From Blastocatellia bacterium (GTDB taxonomy: Bacteria; Acidobacteriota; Blastocatellia; HR10): a DNA stretch of 49,198 nucleotides. Of the stretch, positions 8,811 to 18,921 are shown in pieces. Numbering within the stretch: position 1 is the first letter of the stretch; each line of letters opens with the position of its first letter. The stretch spans positions 1 through 49,198 of the forward strand of contig DATLZR010000126.1 of NCBI GenBank assembly GCA_035573895.1, read 5' to 3'. The notes beneath the pieces were generated by a model. The model had not been told where the DNA came from. It ran no database searches and worked only from the letters and a program-made list of their open reading frames with translations. The position numbers were made by a program, and so were the translations under genes.

Positions 8811-8869
8811 GGGCGTCGGCTTTCCAGCTCGCGCCGGGTTGCCGACCAGAAAGTCCACGCTCCTCATTG
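8811..8869. repeat. Dispersed GC-rich hairpin repeat, copy 2
   Basis: The region between pdxJ and selD contains GTCGGCTTTCCAGC and, after a gap, CCGACCAGAAAGTCCACGC followed by TCCTCATT. The last part closely resembles the end of copy 1 near 3725-3745 (GGAAAGTCCGCTCTCCTCATT). The arms GTCGG and CCGAC are complementary. Confidence 0.5.
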
Positions 8870-8870
8870 A

Positions 8871-9629
8871 TCAGCGCACCCGACGGATCAGTTCGACCAT
8901 CTCCCGCACGGCCCGTTCCAGGCCGACCAGCACGGCCCGCGCGATGATATTGTGTCCGATGTTGAGTTCCTCGATCTCGTCAATGGCGGCGATGGCCCGA
9001 ACGTTCCGATAGGTCAATCCGTGACCGGCGGCCACGCTGAGTCCAAGCGAACGAGCCCGACGCGCCGCTTCACGGATACGCTCGCACTCCTGCTGTCCGC
9101 GAGCCGGATCATAAGGGATCGCTCGACGAAAGAAAGGGGACGGCGGGGTCGTGTAGTCGGCGTAGACGGCGGTGCAGATTTCAATTTCCTGTGCTCCCGT
9201 GGCCCGTGCCGCCTCGATCTGATCGGCCACCGGATCAATGAAGAGGCTGACGCGAATGCCCGCTTCCGTCAGCCGTTCAACCGCACGAGCCAGCTCGCGT
9301 CCGCCTTTGACGACATCGAGTCCGCCCTCGGTGGTGATCTCACCGGGATTTTCCGGGACGAGCGTCACTTTGTCCGGTTTGACCTCGCGGGCGATCTGCA
9401 CCATCTCGTCGGTGGCGGCCATTTCGACATTGAGAAAAGTCGTCACCATCTGGCGGAGGAGTCGAACGTCCCCGTCCTGAATGTGGCGGCGATCCCCACG
9501 AAGGTGAATGGTGATGCCGTCAGCTCCGGCCAGCTCACAGATCATTGCTGCCATGGCCACGCTCGGCTCGATATGCCGTCGCGCCTGGCGAACCGTTGCG
9601 ACATGATCAATGTTCACATTCAGCCTCAT
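8871..9629 (-). CDS. pdxJ: Pyridoxine 5'-phosphate synthase
   Basis: 252 residues. PdxJ condenses 1-deoxyxylulose 5-phosphate with 3-amino-2-oxopropyl phosphate to pyridoxine 5'-phosphate in the DXP-dependent vitamin B6 pathway. Family signatures are clear: [12 protein letters not shown] at the N-terminus (about 5-16), [16 protein letters not shown], the [20 protein letters not shown] segment, FIDP, and the C-terminal [10 protein letters not shown] and [12 protein letters not shown], which bind phosphate and close the barrel. GGGGGGAAG precedes the ATG. It is on the same strand as, and 72 bases below, the glycosyltransferase gene, and 153 bases above selD; the repeat in that second gap may separate transcription units. 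Confidence 0.96.
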   Translation of the reverse strand: MRLNVNIDHVATVRQARRHIEPSVAMAAMICELAGADGITIHLRGDRRHIQDGDVRLLRQMVTTFLNVEMAATDEMVQIAREVKPDKVTLVPENPGEITTEGGLDVVKGGRELARAVERLTEAGIRVSLFIDPVADQIEAARATGAQEIEICTAVYADYTTPPSPFFRRAIPYDPARGQQECERIREAARRARSLGLSVAAGHGLTYRNVRAIAAIDEIEELNIGHNIIARAVLVGLERAVREMVELIRRVR

Positions 9630-9701
9630 AGTCTTCCCCCCTCGATGCCTCCGGCCGAGACGCTCGCCGGGATCTTCGACGCGGACTCGTTTACTGAAAC
9701 C

Positions 9702-10445
9702 TCAACCAGCTTTGTCGTAGCGTCCCGTCAGATCGTTCCAACGCGTCTCAGCCAGGTTGAGAACCATGCGGATGGCGTCTCTCATCATGCGCACGCGCGA
9801 TCCTTCGGAATGAGACCAGCGCACCGGCACTTCGCGAAGTCGCAATCCTCGCTTGTGGGCGAGATAGAGAACTTCGGCATCGAATCCGAACCCTCTGATT
9901 CGTTGAACGCGAAAGATGGGCAGGATCGCCTCCCGGCGATACGCTTTGAATCCGCATTGCGTGTCTTTGAACCGCAGACCGGTGAGCGCCCGCACACAGA
10001 GATTGAAAAGGCGACCGGCCAGTCGCCTCCCCACCGGCTGTGTCACCAGGTGCGGATCGAGCGCCCGCGAGCCAATGACCACATCCGCCATGGCGCCAGC
10101 AATAGGCTCGTAGAGCTTGGGCGCTTCCGCGATGGGAGCCGACAGATCGGCATCGGTGAATAAAACGATCTCTCCTCGTGCGGCCAGAACTCCCCGACGG
10201 ACGCTGTAGCCCTTCCCCTCATTGCGCCGATTCCGCTCCAGCCGCACGGCCATGTGCGGGTGCTCGTGCATGAACCGCTCGACGAGGGCTGCCGTCTCGT
10301 CGGTCGAACCGTCGTCAACGACGATCACCTCACTGGCAAATGACTTCCCCTGGAGAAACTCCCGGATAGACTCCAGTGTGCGACCGATGCGGTGGGCTTC
10401 GTTGTAGGCCGGGATGATGATCGAGAGAAAAACGGCCTCCGCCAC
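9702..10445 (-). CDS. GT2 family glycosyltransferase, polyprenyl-phosphate sugar synthase type
   Basis: 247 residues from the GTG at 10445, which has GGAGGAG six bases upstream; an ATG seven codons earlier has no such site. The GT-A core has SIIIPAYNEAHRIG, VVDDGSTDET and the metal-binding FTDADLSAP; the last motif is typical of ALG5-like dolichyl-phosphate glucosyltransferases and bacterial relatives. These transfer a sugar from a nucleotide donor to a polyprenyl phosphate at the cytoplasmic face of the membrane. DTQCGFKAYRREA and RGFGFDAEVLYLA are the usual later motifs. No membrane segment is seen, so it is the short, soluble form. The sugar cannot be read from the sequence. It lies upstream of pdxJ and may be cotranscribed with it. 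Confidence 0.85.
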   Translation of the reverse strand: MAEAVFLSIIIPAYNEAHRIGRTLESIREFLQGKSFASEVIVVDDGSTDETAALVERFMHEHPHMAVRLERNRRNEGKGYSVRRGVLAARGEIVLFTDADLSAPIAEAPKLYEPIAGAMADVVIGSRALDPHLVTQPVGRRLAGRLFNLCVRALTGLRFKDTQCGFKAYRREAILPIFRVQRIRGFGFDAEVLYLAHKRGLRLREVPVRWSHSEGSRVRMMRDAIRMVLNLAETRWNDLTGRYDKAG

Positions 10446-10563
10446 TCTGCTCTCCTCCGGATGCACAGAGAGAAGTTAGTATCAGGCTCCCTCGCACGAA
10501 AATCAAGAGGGCCCATTGAAGCTCCTCCGAGGAGGATCCCTGAGAGAGACCAGCGATTCGAAT

Positions 10564-10620
10564 GTGGCGCGGCCTTTCCGCTCCTGCCGGAGCAGCACAG
10601 AGGCGAAAGTGTGTGCTACC
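10564..10620. repeat. Dispersed GC-rich hairpin repeat, copy 3 (divergent)
   Basis: GTGGCGCGGCCTTTCC at the left resembles the left arm of copy 1. GGCGAAAGTGTGTGCTAC at the right is a weaker match to the right arm. An inner stem CTCCTGCCGGAG is also visible. It lies between the glycosyltransferase and the DUF4139 gene. Confidence 0.4.
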
Positions 10621-10687
10621 GATGTCCCTTTACTTTCGCTGGAACCTGCGGTTTCCTTGAGGCGTCTCTGTAACGGAGGGATAAGCG

Positions 10688-12772
10688 ATGAAGAAGCGAT
10701 ACACGTATCTCGTCCATGCCCTGCTGGTGATTACTCTTTGCCATCCGATTCTCGGTCTGGCCGTGCAAAGCGAGCAGGCGACATCGCTACCAATTCGTCG
10801 CATCGTCCTCTATCGGCACGGCGTGGGTTATTTCGAGCGACGCGGGCGCGTCACCGGCAACGTGGATGTCAGGTTGAGATTCAATGCCGGGCAGATGAGC
10901 GATGTCCTCAAGTCGCTCGTTGTGCTCGATCTCGGTCGGGGGACGGTGTCGGCAGTTGCGTTTGATTCGTCGGAGCCGCTCGAACGACGGCTCGCGCGAT
11001 TCTCCGTCTCGCCCTCGACCACCGAGATGCTCACCTCGCTGGCGAGTCAGTTGCGCGGCGTGCGGGTGGAAATCACGACCAGCGCGGGAACGGCCAGCGG
11101 CGTCATCACCGGGTTTGAATCACGCCAGGTGCTGAAGGTCTCCGAAGCCCTGCCGGAGATCGTCACGCGAAAGTATCTCGTCCTGCTGATGGATACAGGT
11201 GAACTCCGCACCTTCGATTTCGAGGAGTTGCGCAGTTTCCGCATCCTGAACCAACAGATGGCCGAGGAGGTCAAGCGTTACTTTGAAGCCCTCCACTCGT
11301 CTCATCAGCGCGACGAACGCACGCTGCGGATTTCCGCGCAGGGACAGGGAACGCGCGAACTGGTGGCCGCCTACACCATCGAAGTCCCCGTCTGGCGCAC
11401 GACCTATCGCATCGTGATGGAGCGCGGCAGCAGACCGCTGCTTCAGGGATGGGCCATCGTGTATAACACGAGCGACGAGGATTGGACCGATGTCTCGCTC
11501 TCGCTCGTGTCGGGACTGCCCGTCTCCTTCGCCTACGATCTCTATCAACCGCGATACATGCGTCGTCCCGAAATTCGCCTGGCCGAAGAGCTGACCGTCA
11601 CCCCCCAGACTTACGAGAGCGCCCTGGGCAAGCCCGCCGAGGAGAAAGTAACGGGAGAGGAGCTGATGAAGCAAAGGGCGCTGATGGGGCCACCCGCCGC
11701 TCAGCCGCTCATGGCCCGGGAAGCCGTCGAAGCCGCCGTGACGCCGGAAGCCGCAGCCCGAAGCATCACTCCCACGACCGTGACGCGACAGATCGGTGAG
11801 CTGTTCGAGTATCGCATTGATCATCCCGTCACCGTGCTACGGGGCCAGTCGGCCATGGTCCCGATTGTGCAGGCGCAGATCGAGGCGACTCCGGTATCCC
11901 TCTATAATGAATCGGCGCGGGCCGATCATCCGATGTCCGGATTGCGACTGACCAACACCACCGATTTGACGCTCGAAGGGGGGACCGTCACGGTGATCGA
12001 GGACGGAAGCTATGCCGGAGAGGCGCTGGTGGAGACCATTCGCCCTCGTGAGCAACGATTCATCTCCTATGCCGTGGATCTCGGCATTGATGCGACGACC
12101 AATCGAGAGAGCCGCCGCGATCGAGCCTACCGTCTGGTGGCCCGTGGGGGATCGCTCTCCCTCCACTTTTACGAGATCGAGACCAAGACCTACACGCTGA
12201 CGAATCGGAGCGACCGCCCGCGAACCGTCATCGTCGAGCATCCCTATCGCAGCGGCTGGGAGTTGTCTCAGGAGGGAGAGAAACCGATCGAAGAAACGCC
12301 CCATTTTTACCGCTTTCAGGTCGAGGTCCCCGTGCGGGCAACGAAGAAGCTGGTGGTCAAAGAGCGACGGACGCTCACCGAGGAGTATCGCGTCGGCGAT
12401 CTGACGCCGGAGCAGCTTTCGGCTCTGATCGCCGGAGGTTCTCTCGATGCCGAGACGCGAAGGAAGCTGGAGGAGATCATGCGGGTGAAGGCTCAGATCG
12501 CCGATCTGACCGCGCGGATTGAGGCGCGGACGCGAGAGATGGACCAGATTTTCCGCGATCACCAACGCATTCGAGGTAATCTGACCGCCCTCGGTCAGAG
12601 CGAGCAGGAACGACAATTGCGATCACGTTACATCGAACAGATCACCCGCGATGAGGAACGTCTCGCCCGACTCCGGCAAGAGAACGATCGCGACGAACAG
12701 GAGCGCGCCCGACTCCAGAACCAGCTCAACGACTTGATCGAAAAATTCGCCGTGGATCGCCGACTCACGTAG
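10688..12772 (+). CDS. DUF4139 domain protein, secreted, coiled-coil C-terminus
   Basis: 694 residues. A signal peptide or N-terminal anchor spans about 8-25 (LVHALLVITLCHPILGLAV). The body matches the DUF4139 family (PF13598): RRIVLYRHGVGYFERRG near 37, a beta-rich domain with PVWRTTYRIV near 232, and NTSDEDWTDVSLSLVSGLP near 257. About 590-690 form a charged coiled coil (repeated heptads in the RIEARTREMDQIF and RLARLRQEND regions). DUF4139 proteins in other bacteria are periplasmic or surface proteins of unclear function; no enzymatic motif is seen. An ACGGAGGGAT ribosome binding site precedes the ATG. Its stop codon is only 2 bases from the stop codon of ilvD on the other strand, so the two genes converge without room for a separate terminator. 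Confidence 0.82.
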   Translation: MKKRYTYLVHALLVITLCHPILGLAVQSEQATSLPIRRIVLYRHGVGYFERRGRVTGNVDVRLRFNAGQMSDVLKSLVVLDLGRGTVSAVAFDSSEPLERRLARFSVSPSTTEMLTSLASQLRGVRVEITTSAGTASGVITGFESRQVLKVSEALPEIVTRKYLVLLMDTGELRTFDFEELRSFRILNQQMAEEVKRYFEALHSSHQRDERTLRISAQGQGTRELVAAYTIEVPVWRTTYRIVMERGSRPLLQGWAIVYNTSDEDWTDVSLSLVSGLPVSFAYDLYQPRYMRRPEIRLAEELTVTPQTYESALGKPAEEKVTGEELMKQRALMGPPAAQPLMAREAVEAAVTPEAAARSITPTTVTRQIGELFEYRIDHPVTVLRGQSAMVPIVQAQIEATPVSLYNESARADHPMSGLRLTNTTDLTLEGGTVTVIEDGSYAGEALVETIRPREQRFISYAVDLGIDATTNRESRRDRAYRLVARGGSLSLHFYEIETKTYTLTNRSDRPRTVIVEHPYRSGWELSQEGEKPIEETPHFYRFQVEVPVRATKKLVVKERRTLTEEYRVGDLTPEQLSALIAGGSLDAETRRKLEEIMRVKAQIADLTARIEARTREMDQIFRDHQRIRGNLTALGQSEQERQLRSRYIEQITRDEERLARLRQENDRDEQERARLQNQLNDLIEKFAVDRRLT

Positions 12773-12774
12773 CC

Positions 12775-14448
12775 TCACCGGGTGACGGCCCCTTCGGAAG
12801 CCGAGGAGACCAGACGCTGGTACTTGGCCATGACGCCCGTGCGATAACGGGGCGGGGGCGGAGACCAGTTGGCCAGACGCGCGGCGATCTCCTGCTCGGA
12901 GAGGTCCACATCGAGGCGGCGACCGGGGACATCGAAGACGATCATGTCGCCATCGCGCAGGGCCGCGATCGGGCCGCCGACGGCGGCTTCGGGAGCCACG
13001 TGGCCCGCCATCAGCCCATGCGTTGCGCCGGAGAATCGCCCATCCGTCAGCAGCGCGACCGAGCCACCGAGCCCGGCCCCCTGCAGCGCACTCGTGACCG
13101 CGAGCATCTCTCGCATTCCCGGCCCTCCTTTCGGTCCCTCATAGCGAATGACGACGACATCGCCGGGCCGAATGGTTCCCCGCTTGACCGCCTCAAAAGC
13201 CTCTTCCTCTCGATCAAAAACTCGCGCCGGCCCCCGATGCGTCAGCTTCTCCTTCCCGGCGATTTTCACCACGCATCCGTCGGGGGCGAGATTTCCTTTG
13301 AGAATCACCAATCCGCCGGTGGGCGACAAGGGACTGGACAGGGGACGGATCACCGGCTGTCCGGGAGTTTCTCGGGCCTCGGCGGCTTCTTCACCGATGG
13401 TGCGACCGGTGACGGTGAGAGCATCGGCGTGAAGCAGTCCCGCTTCCAGCAGCCGGTTGGCGATGACGCCGATGCCTCCGGCTTTGTAGACATCAGTGGC
13501 GACATAGCGTCCCCACGGTTTCAAATCGGCCAGCAACGGCGTCCGGGAACTAATCCGATCAAAATCATCAATGCTCAACTCCACGTCCGCTTCCCGCGCC
13601 ACGGCCAACAGGTGAAGGACAGCGTTGGTTGATCCTCCGGTGGCGGCCACGGCGGCAATGGCATTCTCCAGGGACTTCCGGGTGATGATCTGACGGGGTC
13701 GCAGGTCACGGCGGAGAAGCTCCATTACGAGCTGTCCGCAGCGAAAGGCGACGTCGTCTTTGAGCGGATCGGTCGCCGGGACCATGGCGCTCCCCATGGG
13801 CGAGATGCCCATCACCTCAAAGGCGGTGGCCATGGTGTTGGCGGTGAATTGCCCTCCGCAAGCTCCCGCTCCCGGACAGGCGGCATTCTCGATGGCCCGC
13901 AGCTCTTCGGCCGTCAGACGACCGGCGGCACACGCCCCGACGGCTTCGAACACATCCTGAATAGTCACATCCCGCCCGGCGATATGGCCCGGCTCAATCG
14001 AGCCGCTGTAGAGCATGAGCCCGGGAATATCCAACCGCAAGAGGGCCATCACCGTGCCCGGAATCGTTTTATCGCAGCCCGAGATGACCACCAGCGCATC
14101 CAACAGATGGCCGCGCGCGACCAGCTCAATGGAATCGGCGATGATTTCGCGGCTGACAAGCGACGTCTTCATTCCTTCCGTCCCCATAGCAATGCCATCG
14201 GAGATGGCGATCGTGCTGAACTCGACCGGCGTGCCGCCGGCCTCACGGATGCCCTGTTTGACGCGTTCGGCCAATCGCCGATGATTCCAATTGCAGGGCA
14301 TGATCTCGATCCAGCAGTGAGCCACTCCCACAAGCGGTCGTGACAAATCCTCATCGCTATAACCCACGGCTTTCATCATCGCCCGGGCCGGGGCGCGATC
14401 AAGCCCCTCAAGCAGGGGACGACTTCGCTCTCTCAGATCTCGTTCCAT
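12775..14448 (-). CDS. ilvD: Dihydroxy-acid dehydratase
   Basis: 557 residues from the ATG at 14448, preceded by GAGGAG; the frame continues seven codons further up. IlvD removes water from 2,3-dihydroxy acids in valine, isoleucine, leucine and pantothenate synthesis, using an iron-sulphur cluster. Diagnostic features are [17 protein letters not shown] (first cluster cysteines), [28 protein letters not shown], the central [12 protein letters not shown], and the C-terminal [21 protein letters not shown]. IlvD-type enzymes with this spacing of three cysteines generally bind a [2Fe-2S] cluster. No other branched-chain amino acid gene is adjacent. Confidence 0.96.
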   Translation of the reverse strand: MERDLRERSRPLLEGLDRAPARAMMKAVGYSDEDLSRPLVGVAHCWIEIMPCNWNHRRLAERVKQGIREAGGTPVEFSTIAISDGIAMGTEGMKTSLVSREIIADSIELVARGHLLDALVVISGCDKTIPGTVMALLRLDIPGLMLYSGSIEPGHIAGRDVTIQDVFEAVGACAAGRLTAEELRAIENAACPGAGACGGQFTANTMATAFEVMGISPMGSAMVPATDPLKDDVAFRCGQLVMELLRRDLRPRQIITRKSLENAIAAVAATGGSTNAVLHLLAVAREADVELSIDDFDRISSRTPLLADLKPWGRYVATDVYKAGGIGVIANRLLEAGLLHADALTVTGRTIGEEAAEARETPGQPVIRPLSSPLSPTGGLVILKGNLAPDGCVVKIAGKEKLTHRGPARVFDREEEAFEAVKRGTIRPGDVVVIRYEGPKGGPGMREMLAVTSALQGAGLGGSVALLTDGRFSGATHGLMAGHVAPEAAVGGPIAALRDGDMIVFDVPGRRLDVDLSEQEIAARLANWSPPPPRYRTGVMAKYQRLVSSASEGAVTR

Positions 14449-14623
14449 ACCCACTCTCCTCGACGGCATTTGATCCTTTGCCGAAAAAATGCCCGGTGAT
14501 TATAGTGTGCTCCACCCCATGAGATAAAGCGGATGAAAGGATGACCGCCATGACGAGAGGATATGCCGCTGACATCCCTGAAGGTCTTCGCCGCGCCGAC
14601 GTTCTTCCTTCAGACAACGGCTA

Positions 14624-16378
14624 TCAGTTGTCGGCGATTTCTTTGAGAAGCCAATTGCGCGGATCGAGAGTGACGGCGGTGGGTTCCCTGCTCGTGGTGA
14701 AGCGAAACTCCTGCACGCGGGCGTCGTTCCACACCCGTTTGATCTCCGAGGTCCCATCGGCATAGCCGATGGCGAGATCGAGCGGCATGATGTAGACGTT
14801 GGCCCGGGCCGCCTCGCGTCCGGGAATCGTGTGGGTTTGTTTTTGCTCCACGCGAACGCGAAGCTGATAGTTCTGTCCCTCGCGCCTGACGGTGGTGGAA
14901 AGGGAATAGATCGGGCGGCGGGGGGCATAGACCCATTGCTGGAAGAACCAGTCGAGCGATTGTCCGTAAAACTCCGAGAAGACCTGTTTGAGATCGTCAG
15001 TGCTCGCGTTGGCATAGGCGAAGCGCCGTCCGTATTCGCGCAAAGCGGCGAAGAAGATTTCATCGCCGACAACGTAGCGGAGCATGTGAAGCACCCAGGC
15101 CCCCTTGTTGTAAATCGCCCGGTAATCGTCCCAGGGATCGGCGGCATCTTCGGCATAGACCGTCCCCCGCAGCATTCCATCGGCACGCCCGTCATCATAG
15201 CGCCGCATGAGAGCGCCCGGATCAGTTCGATCACGCTTTTCGTAGAAGAGGACCTCGCTGTAAGTAGCAAACCCTTCGTTGAGCCAGATGTCGTTCCAGG
15301 TCTTCATCGTCACCATATTGCCCCACCAGTGATGGGCGAGTTCATGGACGATGGTCGTCAGCGGATTGGGCGACGTGACGAGCGACTGACCGAGGCTGGT
15401 GATCGTCTGATGCTCCATCGCTCCTCCCCAGGGGAACTCGGCCATACCGTATTTCTCGGCCAGGAAGGGATACTCGCCGAACATCTCGGCCAAGATCCTG
15501 ATCGCGTCTTTGACGGGAGCGAAATTTCGCCGCGCATCGTCCAAATGTTCGGGATAGACGTAGTAGAGGATGGGCATGGTCGTCGTGCCGTCCAGCGCCC
15601 GATAGGTATCGCTGAACGGCGCGAAATTAGTCGCCGTGACCGAGATGAGATAGGTGGCGATGGGATAGCGTTCCTGCCACACGTAGGAGAGGGTGCCGTC
15701 GGGATTCGGATGCACACGTTGCAGCAGGCCGTTGGAGGCCACGACATATCCTGACGGAACGGTGACGATGATCTCGGCACGAGCTTTGTCGGCAGGATCA
15801 TCAATGCAAGGCCACCAGGTGGGAGCGCCGTAGGGTTCGCTCAACGTAGCGATGACGGGGAACCCTCCGTGAGAGCTGATGAACATGCCACTGCCGAGCC
15901 GTCCGATGATTCGAGGCTGACCCCGATAGCTGACGGTGATCGTGAAGGTCTCATTCTTAGCCAGGACGGAGGGAAGGGTCACGGCGAGTTCTTCGCTCGT
16001 TCGCGTGAAGGTCGAGGGCGCTCCGTTGTACAGGACCCCGGTGATGACGAGGTTGTCGGCGGCATCAATCGTGATCGTTTGGGTTGGTACCGTGAGGCGA
16101 CCGGAGATGGTGACTGTTCCGGCCAGAGCGTTGGCCTCGGGAAAGAGCGACAGCTCAATGATGTAGTTTTCGACATCCACCGGCCGCGAAGAGGTAGCTT
16201 GTGAGGCCGCCGCTCGTCGCCCTCTCGGAGGATGAGGTGGCGACGGGGCGAAAACGAAAGAAGAGGCCTTGCCGTCGCTCCCTCCCAATAGCATACCGGT
16301 GGCCGGTGTCACCGCCGGCGGAAGGAAAGCCGCCACGATCACGCTGCCGAGAATCAGGATACGAAGAAGGCGTTTCAT
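14624..16378 (-). CDS. Secreted M1 family metallopeptidase
   Basis: 584 residues with an N-terminal signal or anchor (about 4-25). It is a zinc aminopeptidase of the M1/gluzincin clan. HEXXH is seen as H345-E346-x-x-H349 with the third ligand E368 in NEGFATYSE. The exopeptidase motif, usually GxMEN, is G319-A-M-E-H323 here, with His in place of Asn. A beta-sandwich N-terminal domain precedes the catalytic core. The long C-terminal helical domain of aminopeptidase N is absent, so this is the short form found in many secreted bacterial members. GGAGGGA lies before the ATG. A subtilisin-type protease gene lies on the same strand upstream; both are probably exported and act on external protein. 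Confidence 0.9.
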   Translation of the reverse strand: MKRLLRILILGSVIVAAFLPPAVTPATGMLLGGSDGKASSFVFAPSPPHPPRGRRAAASQATSSRPVDVENYIIELSLFPEANALAGTVTISGRLTVPTQTITIDAADNLVITGVLYNGAPSTFTRTSEELAVTLPSVLAKNETFTITVSYRGQPRIIGRLGSGMFISSHGGFPVIATLSEPYGAPTWWPCIDDPADKARAEIIVTVPSGYVVASNGLLQRVHPNPDGTLSYVWQERYPIATYLISVTATNFAPFSDTYRALDGTTTMPILYYVYPEHLDDARRNFAPVKDAIRILAEMFGEYPFLAEKYGMAEFPWGGAMEHQTITSLGQSLVTSPNPLTTIVHELAHHWWGNMVTMKTWNDIWLNEGFATYSEVLFYEKRDRTDPGALMRRYDDGRADGMLRGTVYAEDAADPWDDYRAIYNKGAWVLHMLRYVVGDEIFFAALREYGRRFAYANASTDDLKQVFSEFYGQSLDWFFQQWVYAPRRPIYSLSTTVRREGQNYQLRVRVEQKQTHTIPGREAARANVYIMPLDLAIGYADGTSEIKRVWNDARVQEFRFTTSREPTAVTLDPRNWLLKEIADN

Positions 16379-16418
16379 GTCCCTCCGTCCTCTGTCACAC
16401 AGTGCAAACCCTTCATCT

Positions 16419-16474
16419 GTCGCGTGGACTCTCCGATCCGGGCGCTTGGCCGCAGACGGGAAAGTCCGCGCGAC
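16419..16474. repeat. Dispersed GC-rich hairpin repeat, copy 4
   Basis: The arms are GTCGCGTGGACTCTCC (16419-16434) and GGGAAAGTCCGCGCGAC (16458-16474), complementary apart from one wobble pair and one mismatch. The element sits in the 98-base gap between the S8 and M1 peptidase genes and ends 3 bases from the stop of the S8 gene, so it may act as its terminator or mRNA stabiliser. Confidence 0.6.
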
Positions 16475-16476
16475 TC

Positions 16477-18891
16477 TTACGACGGAGCCGTTCGGATCCA
16501 GAAGGGGATATAGAGCGGTCGCGGCGTGGTTCGCTCGCCGTCGGAGATGAGCAGGAAACCTTCGCTATCCACCTGCTGGACGACCGAGTCCGTTTCAATC
16601 GAAAGTGTCAGCGTGATGGTCGCCGTCGCTCCGGGTGGAAGAGTCAGTTCCCGGGGAGTCACCTGGACCTTGAGATACTGAGCAGCCAGCGACAGCGCCG
16701 CGTGAAGCGTGTAGGTTGTTGTGATGCGGGAACGGTTGGTGATGGTGAATTCTTTGACGATACGGGTGGGCGTGGAGACGATGACTTTGCCAAAGCTGTG
16801 GCTGGGCGGAGTGACAATCGTCTCGACGCGAACGGCAGCGGCCAGATCAATCGCTCCGGAGCCTCGTTCCATGATGCGATTAATGCCCACTTCGTTCGGT
16901 CCGGTGGGACGGGAGGCCGAGGTCATCAGAGCCGCTTTGAGATCAGCCGGGGACCAGTCGGGATGAAGCTGCTTGAGGAGCGCGATGGCTCCGGCAGCCC
17001 GAGGAGCGGCGAAACTCGTTCCCGAGGCGAAAACATAGCCGGTGGGATCGTACAGAGGAGGTTGAGGAGATCCGGGATCAGGTCGCGGGAAGCGGCTTTC
17101 ACCCCGCGGATCATCGGCCTGAGCCGGGCCGTAACTTCCGGCACCGATGGTGACCAGATCGGGCTTGATCAAAAGATCAGGCGTCGGTCCCCGCGAGCTG
17201 AAATCGGCCAGCACATGAGGTTGGCGATCGAAGGTCAACGGATCTTCGGCGGGAGCCAGTTGCACGACGGTGGACTGACCGGTGGCAGCATTGGCATCCA
17301 CCAGGTTTTTCAGCGCCAGGCCGCTCGAGCGAGGGAGAAAGAGCGTCGGCAGCAACAATCCGGCCAGAGAATCGAGCGTTTCGCCGCCTTCCTGGTTGTT
17401 GTAAACGATCAGCGCCGTGGCTCCCCGCAGGTTGGCATTGAGGGCTTTGACCAGAATATCGCAGCGGCCCTTTTGCACGAGCAAGGCCGTGCCCCGGACA
17501 ATCGCCGCGGGCAAGAGCGTACATCCGTAGCCATCGCCGTCGGCGATGCCATCGTCAATGAGATCGGCATCCACCACCGGCGCCGTGAGTGAGTCTGGGA
17601 ATCGCTCGCTGCGAACCCCCACAATGCGGGTGAATGTCGGCGGAGGAGCTGGGGTGGTGATGCGCACCTGACGCAACTGGCCCGGCGTGAATCCATCATG
17701 GCTGTTGGTCACCGCGCCGACGGTGAGAACGCTCGGTGCCGTTCCCGGCGAAGTGATCGTCCCTCGCCCGCCGAAATTCCCCGCGGCAACGGTGACAAAG
17801 ACTCCAGCAGCCACGGCATTGGTCACCGCTTCGACGAAGGCATCAGGGGCGCCGCGATCTGAGGGCAGGACCGGATGACCGAAACTCAGGTTGATGATAT
17901 CCATGCCATCGGCGACGGCCTCCTCGATCGCTTTGACCACGTTGTCGGTCTCAGCGCTCGGGGCGAAGACGCGATAACTGCCGATGAAGGCTTTGGGAGC
18001 AACGCCGCTCAGCGTCACCGGACGCGCCCCCGGAGTGGAGCGTAAATCCACGAAATTTCCCGCCGCCGCTGCCGCCACATGAGTCCCATGTCCGATCAGA
18101 TCGAGCGCCGTGGCGTGACCGGGATGAAGATTGGGATTGGATTGATCTTTCAGCGACTGGAAGAACTTCGCCACGATGATTTTGCTGCCGGGAGGAAGCG
18201 TGAGATTCGGATCATTGGTTTTCGGAAAACCGGCGGGCGGCGTGAGGCTGGGGTCAATGAACATCGGGTTGGTGACATCCACGCCGCTATCAATGATGCC
18301 GATCTTGATCCCCCGACCGGCGTTTTCCGGTCCGCCCGTGGCTTGCCAGGCGTCGGCAGCGCCCATGAGTGCCGGGCTGACATCGAGGGGAGGGGCCGGC
18401 GCCGCCAGCAACTGATACTCATGAATCGGCGCCAGAGCCGCCACCTCCGGCAATCGCGCCAGAGCGGCGACCTGATTCTCCGGCACAGCCACCGCCATCC
18501 CGTTGAGCACGATGTGATAGTGATCGCCCACAAGAGCATCGGGAGCACGTTGGCGCAGCCGTCGAGCAAATGCTTCGTGCTGCGCTTCCAGATAGCTCAG
18601 GTACCGGCGGGAAGCCTCCGACTGAAGATTCAATTTTCCCTCGCGCCGGTTGGCGGGAGCTACAGCCGGGTTCGTCGCAGGCAGGCCCCGAATCTGGCCT
18701 CGATAGTCCGCAAGCGAAGCATCTTTGAAAAGGACGATGTAAGCTTTCTTATCGGCGATGGTCAGCGTCTCTTGCGGTAGGACAAAGGGAGACCCAGCGG
18801 GAGATGACCGCGCCGCCAGTGACAGCGAGTCCGCACACACCAGGCACCCGAGAATGAACAGGATCAGGAGCGTCTTCGTAGAGTGCCTCAT
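16477..18891 (-). CDS. Secreted S8 (subtilisin-like) protease with PA domain
   Basis: 804 residues. Signal peptide at about 7-27. An inhibitor-I9-like propeptide spans about 48-162. The catalytic triad is intact: D201 in IIDSGVDV, H268 in GHGTHVA and S626 in SGTSFAAP, with the oxyanion Asn372 in AAGNFGG. A protease-associated (PA) domain is inserted between about 405 and 560, before LADFSSRGPTPDLLIKPDL. After the catalytic core a fibronectin-like C-terminal domain (about 690-800) carries SHSFGKVIV. This order is that of lactocepin/C5a-peptidase-like and plant-type subtilases, extracellular endopeptidases. GGAGGAAAA precedes the ATG. It lies directly above the M1 peptidase gene and 30 bases below the cytochrome c gene on the same strand, so the three may be transcribed together. 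Confidence 0.93.
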   Translation of the reverse strand: MRHSTKTLLILFILGCLVCADSLSLAARSSPAGSPFVLPQETLTIADKKAYIVLFKDASLADYRGQIRGLPATNPAVAPANRREGKLNLQSEASRRYLSYLEAQHEAFARRLRQRAPDALVGDHYHIVLNGMAVAVPENQVAALARLPEVAALAPIHEYQLLAAPAPPLDVSPALMGAADAWQATGGPENAGRGIKIGIIDSGVDVTNPMFIDPSLTPPAGFPKTNDPNLTLPPGSKIIVAKFFQSLKDQSNPNLHPGHATALDLIGHGTHVAAAAAGNFVDLRSTPGARPVTLSGVAPKAFIGSYRVFAPSAETDNVVKAIEEAVADGMDIINLSFGHPVLPSDRGAPDAFVEAVTNAVAAGVFVTVAAGNFGGRGTITSPGTAPSVLTVGAVTNSHDGFTPGQLRQVRITTPAPPPTFTRIVGVRSERFPDSLTAPVVDADLIDDGIADGDGYGCTLLPAAIVRGTALLVQKGRCDILVKALNANLRGATALIVYNNQEGGETLDSLAGLLLPTLFLPRSSGLALKNLVDANAATGQSTVVQLAPAEDPLTFDRQPHVLADFSSRGPTPDLLIKPDLVTIGAGSYGPAQADDPRGESRFPRPDPGSPQPPLYDPTGYVFASGTSFAAPRAAGAIALLKQLHPDWSPADLKAALMTSASRPTGPNEVGINRIMERGSGAIDLAAAVRVETIVTPPSHSFGKVIVSTPTRIVKEFTITNRSRITTTYTLHAALSLAAQYLKVQVTPRELTLPPGATATITLTLSIETDSVVQQVDSEGFLLISDGERTTPRPLYIPFWIRTAPS

Positions 18892-18921
18892 CGTCTTTTC
18901 CTCCGTGGGAAATTTTTCCGC

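Noticed and set aside
8952-10163. A 403-codon plus-strand frame opposite pdxJ and the glycosyltransferase
   Set aside because: Shadow frame spanning two real genes and the gap between them, with no domain signature.
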